From Hydrogenophaga intermedia (GTDB lineage: Bacteria; Pseudomonadota; Gammaproteobacteria; Burkholderiales; Burkholderiaceae_C), in assembly GCF_023715105.1 (NCBI RefSeq), contig NZ_JAMBNO010000012.1, positions 62,001-126,000 on the forward strand: a DNA stretch of 64,000 nt, in the 5' to 3' direction. Of this stretch, positions 19,616 through 26,636 are shown one piece after another. The notes beneath the pieces are model-generated. The model was not told the origin of the DNA. It did not search any database and saw only the letters and a program-made list of their open reading frames with translations. The stretch's first letter is position 1, and every line of letters begins with the position of its first letter. The translations under genes were made by a program, and so were the position numbers.

Positions 19616-20296
19616 TCACGTGCGGTCTTCAAGCACGTAGCCCATGCCGCGTACGTTGTGCAGCAGCTTGGGCTGGAAATGGTCGTCCATCTTGGCGCGC
19701 AGGCGCCGGATCGCAACCTCGACCACGTTGGTCTCGGAGTCGAAGTTCATGTTCCACACCTGCTCGGCCAGCCGGCTGCGCGACAGGATCTGGCCTCTGC
19801 GCCGCGCGAGCAGCCCCAGCAGCGCGAACTCCTTGGCGGTGAGTGCCAAGCGCTGGCCGTCGCGCCAGGCCTGACGCGCAATCAAGTCCAGCTCCAGGTT
19901 GCTGATGGTGAGCCTGGTGTTGGTCGAATCGCTGTGCGCCGGGCCGCGGCGCAAGAGCGCCGCCACGCGGGCCAGCAGTTCCGTGAATGCAAAGGGCTTG
20001 ACGAGGTAGTCGTCCGCGCCGGCCTGCAAGCCACGCACGCGATCTTCCAGCAGATCGCGTGCGGTGAGCATGAGCACCGGCGTGTTGCGCCGCTCACGCA
20101 ACGCGGCGAGCACGCCGAAACCGTCAAGACCAGGCAGCATGATGTCGAGCACGATGAGCTGGTGATCGCCCCGGACGGCGCGATCACGCCCCTCGATGCC
20201 GTTGTGCGCCACATCCACGCTATAGCCGGCCTCCGACAGACCGCGCTGGACGTAGTCGGCCAGTTTGATTTCATCTTCGATGACCAGGATTCGCAT
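19616..20296 (-). CDS. OmpR-family response regulator (orphan)
   Basis: A 226-residue two-component regulator. The receiver domain has the acidic pair ED (7-8), phospho-acceptor Asp51 in LIVLDIMLPGLDG, MLTARD and a conserved Lys near 101. The winged-helix DNA-binding domain ends with RAKMDDHFQPKLLHNVRGMGY, resembling the CopR/IrlR heavy-metal group. The start MRILVIEDE at 20296 was preferred over the upstream codon at 20317. No histidine kinase gene follows: the next gene downstream is garR, convergent. The kinase must be elsewhere, or the protein acts alone. Confidence 0.9.
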   Translation of the reverse strand: MRILVIEDEIKLADYVQRGLSEAGYSVDVAHNGIEGRDRAVRGDHQLIVLDIMLPGLDGFGVLAALRERRNTPVLMLTARDLLEDRVRGLQAGADDYLVKPFAFTELLARVAALLRRGPAHSDSTNTRLTISNLELDLIARQAWRDGQRLALTAKEFALLGLLARRRGQILSRSRLAEQVWNMNFDSETNVVEVAIRRLRAKMDDHFQPKLLHNVRGMGYVLEDRT

Positions 20297-20399
20297 GGCA
20301 ATGAGCAAGGCGCGCACGAGAGCGCAACGGTAGGCGTGAGTGGGGAGCGCAAAAGCTGCGCAGCCGGAAAATTCTCCCGACGTTTGACACTTTCTTGGG

Positions 20400-20413
20400 T
20401 TACCGATCGGTAA
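20400..20413. promoter_or_regulatory. Perfect 14-bp palindrome between response regulator and DUF4148 gene
   Basis: TTACCGATCGGTAA, in the 230-base space between the divergent genes, follows a -35-like TTGACA at 20384-20389. It has the form of a TetR-type operator, but no TetR gene is adjacent. A further inverted repeat ATGCCG/CGGCAT flanks 20460-20479 in the probable leader. Confidence 0.45.
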
Positions 20414-20526
20414 TCCGCAGGTTCGCGAGATGACGGTTTCGATTTCTACAGTTCATCCCATGCCGAAACGAAACGGCATACAGCTTCACTCCTCACCAAC
20501 TGTCTGCCGTCTCCAAAGGAACCCTC

Positions 20527-20895
20527 ATGAAAGCCGCTCTTCTCCCCATCGCCTTCGCCCTGACCGCCGGTGCCGCCTTCGCTGAAGGCCCGATCCAGGG
20601 CAACGAAGTCTTCAACTTCCAATCGCAAGCGAGTCGCGCAGAAGTCGCCGCGCAAGTCGCGCCCGCCTACCAGAACAGCAGCATCGCCCGCGGCGAAGCC
20701 AGCGATGGCCAGGACGGCGCCCTCGTGGTGACCAGCACCCTGTCCCGTGCGCAGGTTCGCGCCGAAGCGGCCGAAGCAGTGCGCCTGGGTCTGGTGAACT
20801 ACGGCGAACACATGCCGGTGGCCACCGCCGAGCAGAACGCGCAGATTCGTCTGGCCGGCCTGCGTGCCGTGCAAAGCGTGACCGCCGCCAACTGA
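20527..20895 (+). CDS. Small secreted DUF4148-like protein
   Basis: A 122-residue exported protein with signal peptide 1-19 ending AAFA. The mature part is Ala/Glu/Gln-rich and carries LSRAQVRAEAAEAVRLGLVNYGE, the DUF4148 core common in Burkholderiales, where such short periplasmic proteins often occur in several copies. Function is unknown. It is a single-gene unit with its own terminator. Confidence 0.8.
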   Translation: MKAALLPIAFALTAGAAFAEGPIQGNEVFNFQSQASRAEVAAQVAPAYQNSSIARGEASDGQDGALVVTSTLSRAQVRAEAAEAVRLGLVNYGEHMPVATAEQNAQIRLAGLRAVQSVTAAN

Positions 20896-20932
20896 TCCGC
20901 GCACAACCCGGTTCTTGTCTCCTCCAAGGTTC

Positions 20933-20964
20933 AAAGGGCAGCCCACGGGCTGCCCTTTCTTTTT
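20933..20964 (+). terminator. Intrinsic terminator of the DUF4148 gene
   Basis: An 11-12 bp perfect stem (20933-20944 with 20947-20958) with a tiny loop is followed by a T-rich tail to 20964. It starts about 38 bases after the stop codon. Confidence 0.85.
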
Positions 20965-21014
20965 GGAGACCTCGCCGCGCGGGGCGGTGCGCTGCTTGCC
21001 CAGCCGCCGCAGCG

Positions 21015-21028
21015 TTGACGCAGATCAA
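21015..21028. promoter_or_regulatory. FNR/Anr-like box, distal
   Basis: TTGACGCAGATCAA matches TTGAT-N4-ATCAA at 9 of 10 defined positions. It lies 60 bases before the second box, about 155 bases upstream of the lipoprotein start. Confidence 0.5.
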
Positions 21029-21074
21029 ACAACGTTCGCAATGTGAGCCGAACGGTGCCCTGCCGTTGGGCACA

Positions 21075-21088
21075 TTGACGCGCATCAG
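21075..21088. promoter_or_regulatory. FNR/Anr-like box, proximal
   Basis: TTGACGCGCATCAG matches TTGAT-N4-ATCAA at 8 of 10 positions. A -10-like TAGAGT (21110-21115) would put the start of transcription near 21122, so the box is centred about -41, the position for class II FNR activation. Confidence 0.45.
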
Positions 21089-21116
21089 CATGGCGCGGGA
21101 AGTTCTTCCTAGAGTG

Positions 21117-21152
21117 GTTGATGGCAGGCGCCTTGCCTGCCCATCCATCAAC
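21117..21152 (+). other. Leader hairpin before the lipoprotein gene
   Basis: GTTGATGG (21117-21124) pairs with CCATCAAC (21145-21152), and inside it GGCAGGC pairs with GCCTGCC (21135-21141). There is no T run. The structure ends nine bases before the GGAG ribosome site, so it may stabilise the message or be a protein-binding site. Confidence 0.5.
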
Positions 21153-21169
21153 GCACCACCGGAGACCTC

Positions 21170-21829
21170 ATGCTCACCCGACGCACCACCACCCTTTCGC
21201 TGCTGGCCACTGCGGCGGCGGCCAGTCTGGTTCTCATCGCTGGCTGCGCCAGCCCGCCACCCGTGGCCGAGAAGCTGGTGATGGACCCGATGGGTACCGT
21301 CACCACCTACCACCGCAAGAGCTCTGGCAGCCTGGGCACCTTCGACGGCAAGGTGGTGTGGACGCACGCGCCGGCCACCTGGCAGGGCAAGCCGGTGATT
21401 GCTTTCGGCGCGCCGCAGGCCGGCGTCGCGTTGCACGACCCCACCACGTTCGACGTGGTGGCTTACCTGCGGCCCGACGGCTTACCGTTCTCGGCCTTCG
21501 AGCCACCCATGGGTTACCGCTGGCCGCTGGAGGTGGGGAAGACCTGGACCTCCAGCCACGACGTGACCAACTTCGTCACCGGCAACAAGCAGAAGATCAC
21601 CATCCAGTGGAAGGTGGCGGCCTATGAGATCGTGACGGTGCCGGCCGGCACCTTCAAGGCCTGGAAACTGCAATGGACCGACAACCTGGGTGAGGCCGAG
21701 ACGCGCTGGACCGCGCCGGGCGACGGGCTGGCCACCATCAAGCGCCACGTCGAGCGCCCGGCTTCGCACCCGCAAGGTGCGGGCGTGCTGGACGCCGAAC
21801 TGCTGTCGCGCGTGCGCCCTGCGAAGTGA
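21170..21829 (+). CDS. Uncharacterised lipoprotein
   Basis: A 219-residue lipoprotein with lipobox LIAGC (Cys26) and a typical signal peptide. The mature part is beta-rich, with paired Trp/Gly motifs (GYRWPLEVGKTWTSSHDV, YEIVTVPAGTFKAWKLQW, ETRWTAPGDGLATIKRH). These resemble the PAGTF-type segment of outer-membrane-associated DUF3108-like proteins, but I cannot name the family firmly. GGAG lies five bases before the ATG. Two FNR-like boxes upstream suggest expression at low oxygen. Confidence 0.72.
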   Translation: MLTRRTTTLSLLATAAAASLVLIAGCASPPPVAEKLVMDPMGTVTTYHRKSSGSLGTFDGKVVWTHAPATWQGKPVIAFGAPQAGVALHDPTTFDVVAYLRPDGLPFSAFEPPMGYRWPLEVGKTWTSSHDVTNFVTGNKQKITIQWKVAAYEIVTVPAGTFKAWKLQWTDNLGEAETRWTAPGDGLATIKRHVERPASHPQGAGVLDAELLSRVRPAK

Positions 21830-21870
21830 CGTGCACAGGGACAAGCACGCCAAACGCACACCCGCTGACA

Positions 21871-21902
21871 ACGAAAAGGCCGGCCCCTTGCGGAGCCGGC
21901 CT
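21871..21902 (-). terminator. Intrinsic terminator of the gluconate TRAP operon
   Basis: An 8-bp perfect stem (21877-21884 with 21895-21902) with a 10-base loop is followed on the minus strand by TTTTCGT. It lies 29 bases after the dctP stop codon. Confidence 0.75.
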
Positions 21903-21930
21903 GTGCATTGCTGCCTGAGGGCGCTGCGCC

Positions 21931-22947
21931 TTACTTGCCGGCGCGCGCCTTGGCCACCGCGGCCTGGGTTTCCTTCCACAGGTCTTCACCCACGTTGGCG
22001 GCGATGCTGGCGTTGACCGCGCCGAGCTTCTCGCGCATGCGGTTGGCTTCAGCCGGGCTGAGCTGGTTGATCGTCATGCCCTTGCCCTTGAGTTCGGCGA
22101 GCGCCTTGTCGGCTTCGGCGCGCGTGTCCTTGCGCTCGAAGTCGCGGCTCTTCACGGCGGCGTCCATCAGCACCTTCTGCTCGTCCTTGCTGAGCTGGTC
22201 CCACCACTTCTTGCTCACGGTCACGATCCACGGGCTGTAGACGTGGTTGGTGACGGTGAGGTACTTCTGCACCTCGTAGAACTTGCTCGAGAGGATGGTG
22301 TTGTACGGGTTCTCCTGGCCGTCCACCGTCTTGGTCTCCAGCGCGGTGAAGAGCTCGGAGAAGGCCAGCGGCACCGCGTTGGCGCCCAGGGTCTTGAAGC
22401 TGTCGATGAAGACGTTGTTCTGCATCACGCGCAGCTTGATGCCGTCGAAGTCCTCCAGCTTGGTGACCGCGCGCTTGTTGTTGGTGAGGTTGCGGAAACC
22501 GTTCTCCCAGTACACCAGGCCCACCAGGCCTTTGTCCTGCAGCTTGTCCATCACCTTCTGGCCCACCGGGCCGTCGAGCACGGCGTCGGCTTCCTGCGCG
22601 TTGTTGAACAGGAAGGGCGTGTCCCAGATCGCCATTTCCTTGGTGATGCCCACCAGCGTGGCGGTGGAGCCGACCATCATTTCCTGCGCACCGCCGATGA
22701 GGGCTTGCTGCATCTGCACGTCCGAGCCGAGGGCAGCAGCGCCAATGGCGCGCACACGCATCTTGCCGCCCGAGGCTTTTTCGACCTCTTGCGCGAACAG
22801 CTTGACGGCGCGGCCCTGGTTGGAGTCTTCGTTGAGGCCGTAGCCGAAGCGGATCATGCGCGGCTTGATGTCCTGCGCCTGGGCCAGGCCGCCGGCCACG
22901 GTGGCCAGGGCCACTGACAGCGTGATGGCGAGTTGCTTGAGTTTCAT
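21931..22947 (-). CDS. dctP: TRAP transporter substrate-binding protein DctP
   Basis: A 338-residue periplasmic receptor with signal peptide ending LAQA (about 1-24). DctP-family motifs include RFGYGLNEDSNQGRAVKLFAQEVEK, the substrate-carboxylate Arg region LRVMQNNVFIDSFKTLGANAVPLAFSELFTALETKTVDGQENPYN, and YLTVTNHVYSPW. The start at 22947 was chosen because AGGAG is six bases upstream; the ATG at 22953 abuts that site. It is the last gene of the gntK-dctQ-dctM-dctP operon. D-gluconate or a related sugar acid is the inferred ligand. Confidence 0.9.
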   Translation of the reverse strand: MKLKQLAITLSVALATVAGGLAQAQDIKPRMIRFGYGLNEDSNQGRAVKLFAQEVEKASGGKMRVRAIGAAALGSDVQMQQALIGGAQEMMVGSTATLVGITKEMAIWDTPFLFNNAQEADAVLDGPVGQKVMDKLQDKGLVGLVYWENGFRNLTNNKRAVTKLEDFDGIKLRVMQNNVFIDSFKTLGANAVPLAFSELFTALETKTVDGQENPYNTILSSKFYEVQKYLTVTNHVYSPWIVTVSKKWWDQLSKDEQKVLMDAAVKSRDFERKDTRAEADKALAELKGKGMTINQLSPAEANRMREKLGAVNASIAANVGEDLWKETQAAVAKARAGK

Positions 22948-23011
22948 GGTCATCTCCTGGGGTTGTTGGCAGCCTGGCACATCCAGGCCGCCGGGTGAAA
23001 ACGAACGGGCG

Positions 23012-24289
23012 TCAGAACATCCACTTGAGGGGTTGCAGCACGATGGCCGGGAACACGATGAGCAGCACCAGCATGGCCACGTAGATCAGCAGGAAGGGCG
23101 TGACGCCGCGGATCACCTGCTCCATGCGCAGCCCGCCGACGCCAGCCACCACGTTGAGCACCGTGCCCACTGGCGGTGTCAGCAGCCCCAAACAGCCGAC
23201 AAAGATGAACACGAAGCCGAAATACACCGGGTCGATGCCGGCCTTGGCCGCGAGTGGCGCGAGCACCGGCGCGAGGATCAGGATGGTGGGCGTGAGGTCC
23301 ATCACCATGCCCACGGCCAGCAGGAACAGCGCCACCACCGCCATGAACAGCATCGGGTTCTGCAGCAGCGGGCCCATCACATCGGCGAGCTGGTTGGGCA
23401 GATCGGCCAGGGTGATCATGTAGCTGGCCGCGGTGGCCGCGCCGCACAGGAACATCACCACGCCGGTGGTGCGGCCCGCGTCCACGAACACGCGGTACAG
23501 GCCGGTCACGCTGAGCTCGCGGTACACGAACATGGCCACGATCAGCGCGTACACCGCGGCCACCACCGCGGCCTCGGTGGGCGTGAAGATGCCCAGCCGC
23601 AGGCCGCCGATGATGATGACCGGCATGAACAGCGCCCAGATGCTGGACGCCAGCACGCGGCGGCGGTGCGACCAGTCGGTCTTCTCCGCCACCGGCAGTT
23701 GTTCCTTGCCGGCAATGCGCCGCCACACCAGCACCAGGCTCACAGCCATCAGCAGGCCGGGCACGATGCCTGCGAGAAAGAGCTTGCTGATGGAGGTGTT
23801 GGTGGTCACCCCGTAGATCACCATCGGCATCGACGGCGGGATGATGGGCGCGATGATGCCGCCCGAGGCGATGAGGCCGGCGCTGGTGCCCTCGGGGTAG
23901 CGCTGCTGGCGCATCATGGGCAGCAGCAGCGTGGCCAGGGCGGCGGTGTCGGCGATCGCCGAGCCGCTCATGGAGGCCAGCATCACCGAGGCCGCGATCG
24001 CGACGTAGCCCAGGCCGCCGGGGATGTGACCCACGAAGGCCCGCGCCAGGTCGATGATGCGCCGGCTCAGGCCACCGGCGTTCATCAGTTCCCCCGCGAG
24101 GATGAAGAAGGGCACGGCCAGCAACGGAAAGCTGTCGAAGCCGGCCTGCACGTTCTGCGCGAGCAACTGGGCGTCGAAGAAGTCCAGGTGCACCATCAGC
24201 GCGAGCGCGGTGAGCATGAGCGCGAAGGCGATCGGCACGCCCACGGTCATGGCAGCGAAAAGCACCAGCAGGAAGAGCGCGATGGTCAT
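23012..24289 (-). CDS. dctM: TRAP transporter large permease subunit DctM
   Basis: A 425-residue polytopic membrane protein with about a dozen hydrophobic helices, the ion-coupled permease of the TRAP system. Family motifs are PFFILAGELMNAGGLSRRII, GGLGYVAIAASVMLASMSGSAIADTA and IAPIIPPSMPMVIYGV. It overlaps dctQ by four bases (ATGA), so the two permease parts are co-translated. Confidence 0.93.
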   Translation of the reverse strand: MTIALFLLVLFAAMTVGVPIAFALMLTALALMVHLDFFDAQLLAQNVQAGFDSFPLLAVPFFILAGELMNAGGLSRRIIDLARAFVGHIPGGLGYVAIAASVMLASMSGSAIADTAALATLLLPMMRQQRYPEGTSAGLIASGGIIAPIIPPSMPMVIYGVTTNTSISKLFLAGIVPGLLMAVSLVLVWRRIAGKEQLPVAEKTDWSHRRRVLASSIWALFMPVIIIGGLRLGIFTPTEAAVVAAVYALIVAMFVYRELSVTGLYRVFVDAGRTTGVVMFLCGAATAASYMITLADLPNQLADVMGPLLQNPMLFMAVVALFLLAVGMVMDLTPTILILAPVLAPLAAKAGIDPVYFGFVFIFVGCLGLLTPPVGTVLNVVAGVGGLRMEQVIRGVTPFLLIYVAMLVLLIVFPAIVLQPLKWMF

Positions 24290-24777
24290 GCGGCGTCTCC
24301 CTGGCTCTCACCCCGGCTGCCACCGCGCAGTTCGGCCACGGCCTGCAGCGCCAGCAGCACGGCCATGCACACGCCCATCACGCAGATGGCGCCGGCACCC
24401 AGCGCGAGCGGGTAGTTCATCACCGGGCTGCGGCTGTCCATGCCCACCACCAACTGCGCCCAGGCGCCGGTGATCAGGTAATACAGCGCCAGTGCGATCA
24501 GCCCGCGCGTGAGCCAGCGCATCGCGGCCGCGGGTTTGCCGGTGAGGCGCGCGGTCACGAGGTCGAACCCCAGGTGCTTGCCCTCGGCGAAGGTGAGCGT
24601 GGCGGCCACCGAGACCAGCCACACGAACAGCAGCCGCGACAGCTCCTCGGACACCACCCAGCCAGTGCCCCACACATAGCGCAGCACCACGTTGCCGAAC
24701 ACGGCGACCACCATGCCCAGCAGGCACAGGGCCAGCAAGGCTTCGGCGGCGTGCTTGACCAGCGACAGCAGCTTCAT
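24286..24777 (-). CDS. dctQ: TRAP transporter small permease subunit DctQ
   Basis: A 163-residue membrane protein with four predicted helices. It shows the DctQ motif VFGNVVLRYVWGTGWVVSEELSRLLFVW, in which the SEELSR stretch is conserved. It overlaps gntK upstream and dctM downstream by ATGA in both cases, indicating tight coupling. Confidence 0.9.
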   Translation of the reverse strand: MKLLSLVKHAAEALLALCLLGMVVAVFGNVVLRYVWGTGWVVSEELSRLLFVWLVSVAATLTFAEGKHLGFDLVTARLTGKPAAAMRWLTRGLIALALYYLITGAWAQLVVGMDSRSPVMNYPLALGAGAICVMGVCMAVLLALQAVAELRGGSRGESQGDAA

Positions 24778-25310
24778 GCGCGCACCTCGTCACCCGGCGC
24801 GGGCACGGAACGCACCCAGCGTGAAATCTCGGCGACCAACTCGGGCAAGGGGCGCATGGCATCGAGTGCCAGCACGCCGGGCTCGTCCCGCGGGTCCTCC
24901 AGCGCTTCGAACTGGCTGTCGACCAGGCTCACCGGAAACACGTGGCCCGGGCGCGCGGCCACACGCTCGCGCGCCTGCTCGCGGCTGAGTTGCAGGAACA
25001 CGAAGCGCAAACCCGGTGCGGCCGCACGCAGCCGCTCGCGGTAGCGGCGCTTGAGCGAGGAGCAGGTGAGCACCACGCCCTCGGTCCGGCTGGCCAGTTG
25101 CTGGGCGAGCGTGTCGAGCCAGGCGGCACGGTCCTCATCGCTCAAGGGCACGCCGGCGCGCATCTTGGCAACGTTGGCGGCGGGGTGGAAATCGTCACCT
25201 TCGAGCAGCGGCAGACCCAGCGCCGCGGCGCCTAGCTGGCCGAGGCTGGACTTGCCGCAACCGGCCACGCCCATGACGACGAGGCGGGTGGGAACGGGGT
25301 TGAAGGTCAT
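24774..25310 (-). CDS. gntK: Gluconokinase
   Basis: A 178-residue kinase that phosphorylates D-gluconate to 6-phosphogluconate. The P-loop GVAGCGKSS is at 14-22, the substrate segment LLEGDDFHPAANVAKMRAGVPLSDEDRAAWL at about 35-65, and CSSLKRRYRERLR at about 83-95, all diagnostic. It is the first gene of the TRAP operon, which gives the best clue to the transporter substrate. The upstream region holds an operator shared with the divergent LacI gene. Confidence 0.95.
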   Translation of the reverse strand: MTFNPVPTRLVVMGVAGCGKSSLGQLGAAALGLPLLEGDDFHPAANVAKMRAGVPLSDEDRAAWLDTLAQQLASRTEGVVLTCSSLKRRYRERLRAAAPGLRFVFLQLSREQARERVAARPGHVFPVSLVDSQFEALEDPRDEPGVLALDAMRPLPELVAEISRWVRSVPAPGDEVRA

Positions 25311-25312
25311 TG

Positions 25313-25325
25313 GGTAGCGCTATCC
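25313..25325. promoter_or_regulatory. Gluconate-type LacI operator, gntK-proximal copy
   Basis: GGTAGCGCTATCC, a near-palindrome around AGCGCT, lies directly upstream of the gntK start codon. The same 13 bases occur again at 25441-25453. Confidence 0.75.
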
Positions 25326-25440
25326 AAAGAATTCGAAAGAAACGGTCCGGGTGATCGGACCGTTCTGTACACGCAAACTCGCCTCAGCTTGCCCTGTGGT
25401 GTGGGATGATCAGGGCGAATCCGGATGCGAAGTTCGCTAT

Positions 25441-25453
25441 GGTAGCGCTATCC
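25441..25453. promoter_or_regulatory. Gluconate-type LacI operator, regulator-proximal copy
   Basis: GGTAGCGCTATCC, identical to the copy 128 bases away. It precedes the proposed TTG start of the regulator by 38 bases. Two identical sites in one divergent control region suggest repression of both directions, possibly with looping. Confidence 0.75.
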
Positions 25454-25491
25454 TACGGCGATACCTGACCATCCATCGACAGGGAAAACCC

Positions 25492-26529
25492 TTGCCGCTC
25501 TCTCCGCCACCCACCGAACGCCGCCGCCGCCCCAGCGGGCGCATCACCCTGCAGGACGTGGCCCGCGAGGCCGAGGTCAGCCCCATCACCGCCTCGCGCG
25601 CGCTGCGCGGCGAGCGCGGCGTGGCGGCCGATCTGGTCGAACGCGTGAAAACCGCCGCGCAGCAACTGGGCTACGTGCCCGACCCGGCCGCGCGCGCCCT
25701 GGCCTCGCAGCGAGGAACTCAGGTGCCGGTGCTCGTACCGTTGTTGTCCAACGCGCTGTTCGTGGACGTGATCGAAGCGGTGCACCGCGTGCTGCTGCCG
25801 CACGGCTATCAGCCCCTCATCGGCGTAACGCACTACGACCCGATGGAGGAGGAGCAATTGCTGCGCGCCTACCTGGCGCAACGCCCGGCGGGCGTGCTGC
25901 TCACCGGCTTCGACCGCACCGAGGCCGCCCGCCAACTGGTGGCCGCCAGCGGCATGCCCTGTGTCTACCTGATGGAGCTCACGGACGCGCCTGGCGTGCA
26001 CTGCGTCGGCTTCTCGCAGCAGGACGCGGGACACGCCATCACCCAGCACCTGCTCGATCGCGGGCGCCGGCGCATCGCCTTCATCGCCGCCCAGCTCGAT
26101 CCGCGCGTGCTGCAGCGCGCCGAGGGCTACCGCCGCTGTCTGCGCGCGGCTGGCCTCTACGACGCCCGGCTGGAACTGCTGAGCCCGCAGCCCTCGTCCA
26201 TGCGCCTGGGCGGCGAACTGCTCGAAGACCTGCTGCGCACACGACCCGATGTGGACGCCGTGTTCTTCTGCAACGACGACCTCGCACAAGGCGGCCTGCT
26301 CGCTGCGTTGCGCCTGGGCGTGGCGGTGCCCCAGCGCATCGCCGTGGCCGGGTTCAACGACCTCTCGGGCAGCGACCAGATGCTGCCGCCGCTGACCACC
26401 GTGCGCACGCCGCGGCGCGCCATTGGCGAGGAAGGCGCGCGCATGCTGCTGTCGCTCATGCGCGGCGAGCCGCCTGCCCGCCACAGCGCCGACCTCGGCT
26501 TCGAGCTGGTGGTGCGCGGCAGCAGCTGA
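25492..26529 (+). CDS. LacI-family transcriptional regulator of gluconate uptake (GntR type)
   Basis: A 345-residue regulator with helix-turn-helix near 20-40 (ITLQDVAREAEVSPITASRALRG), a hinge helix at PDPAARALASQRG and a sugar-binding-protein-like effector domain. The TTG start at 25492 was chosen because it has AGGGA upstream and gives the usual family length; the frame runs open upstream to 25351 across the operator, which makes the longer form unlikely. It diverges from gntK and presumably represses the gntK-dctQMP operon until gluconate or phosphogluconate binds. Confidence 0.85.
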   Translation: MPLSPPPTERRRRPSGRITLQDVAREAEVSPITASRALRGERGVAADLVERVKTAAQQLGYVPDPAARALASQRGTQVPVLVPLLSNALFVDVIEAVHRVLLPHGYQPLIGVTHYDPMEEEQLLRAYLAQRPAGVLLTGFDRTEAARQLVAASGMPCVYLMELTDAPGVHCVGFSQQDAGHAITQHLLDRGRRRIAFIAAQLDPRVLQRAEGYRRCLRAAGLYDARLELLSPQPSSMRLGGELLEDLLRTRPDVDAVFFCNDDLAQGGLLAALRLGVAVPQRIAVAGFNDLSGSDQMLPPLTTVRTPRRAIGEEGARMLLSLMRGEPPARHSADLGFELVVRGSS

Positions 26530-26636
26530 GCGTGCACACTGCCGGGCGGCAAGCGTCGCCCGACGGTTACAGATCGCAACGCGAACGACCTTCCACCACA
26601 CCTGCGCTTCACGAGCGCGACGGACAATACCGCCCC

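Noticed and set aside
22972..22988. GCCTGG/CCAGGC hairpin between dctM and dctP
   Set aside because: It has no T run on either strand and only six base pairs, so I did not call it a terminator. It could be a processing site.
25351..25491. Longer N terminus for the gluconate LacI regulator
   Set aside because: The extension would place the operator at 25441-25453 inside the coding region and has no family similarity; a TTG with a ribosome site at 25492 gives the usual length.
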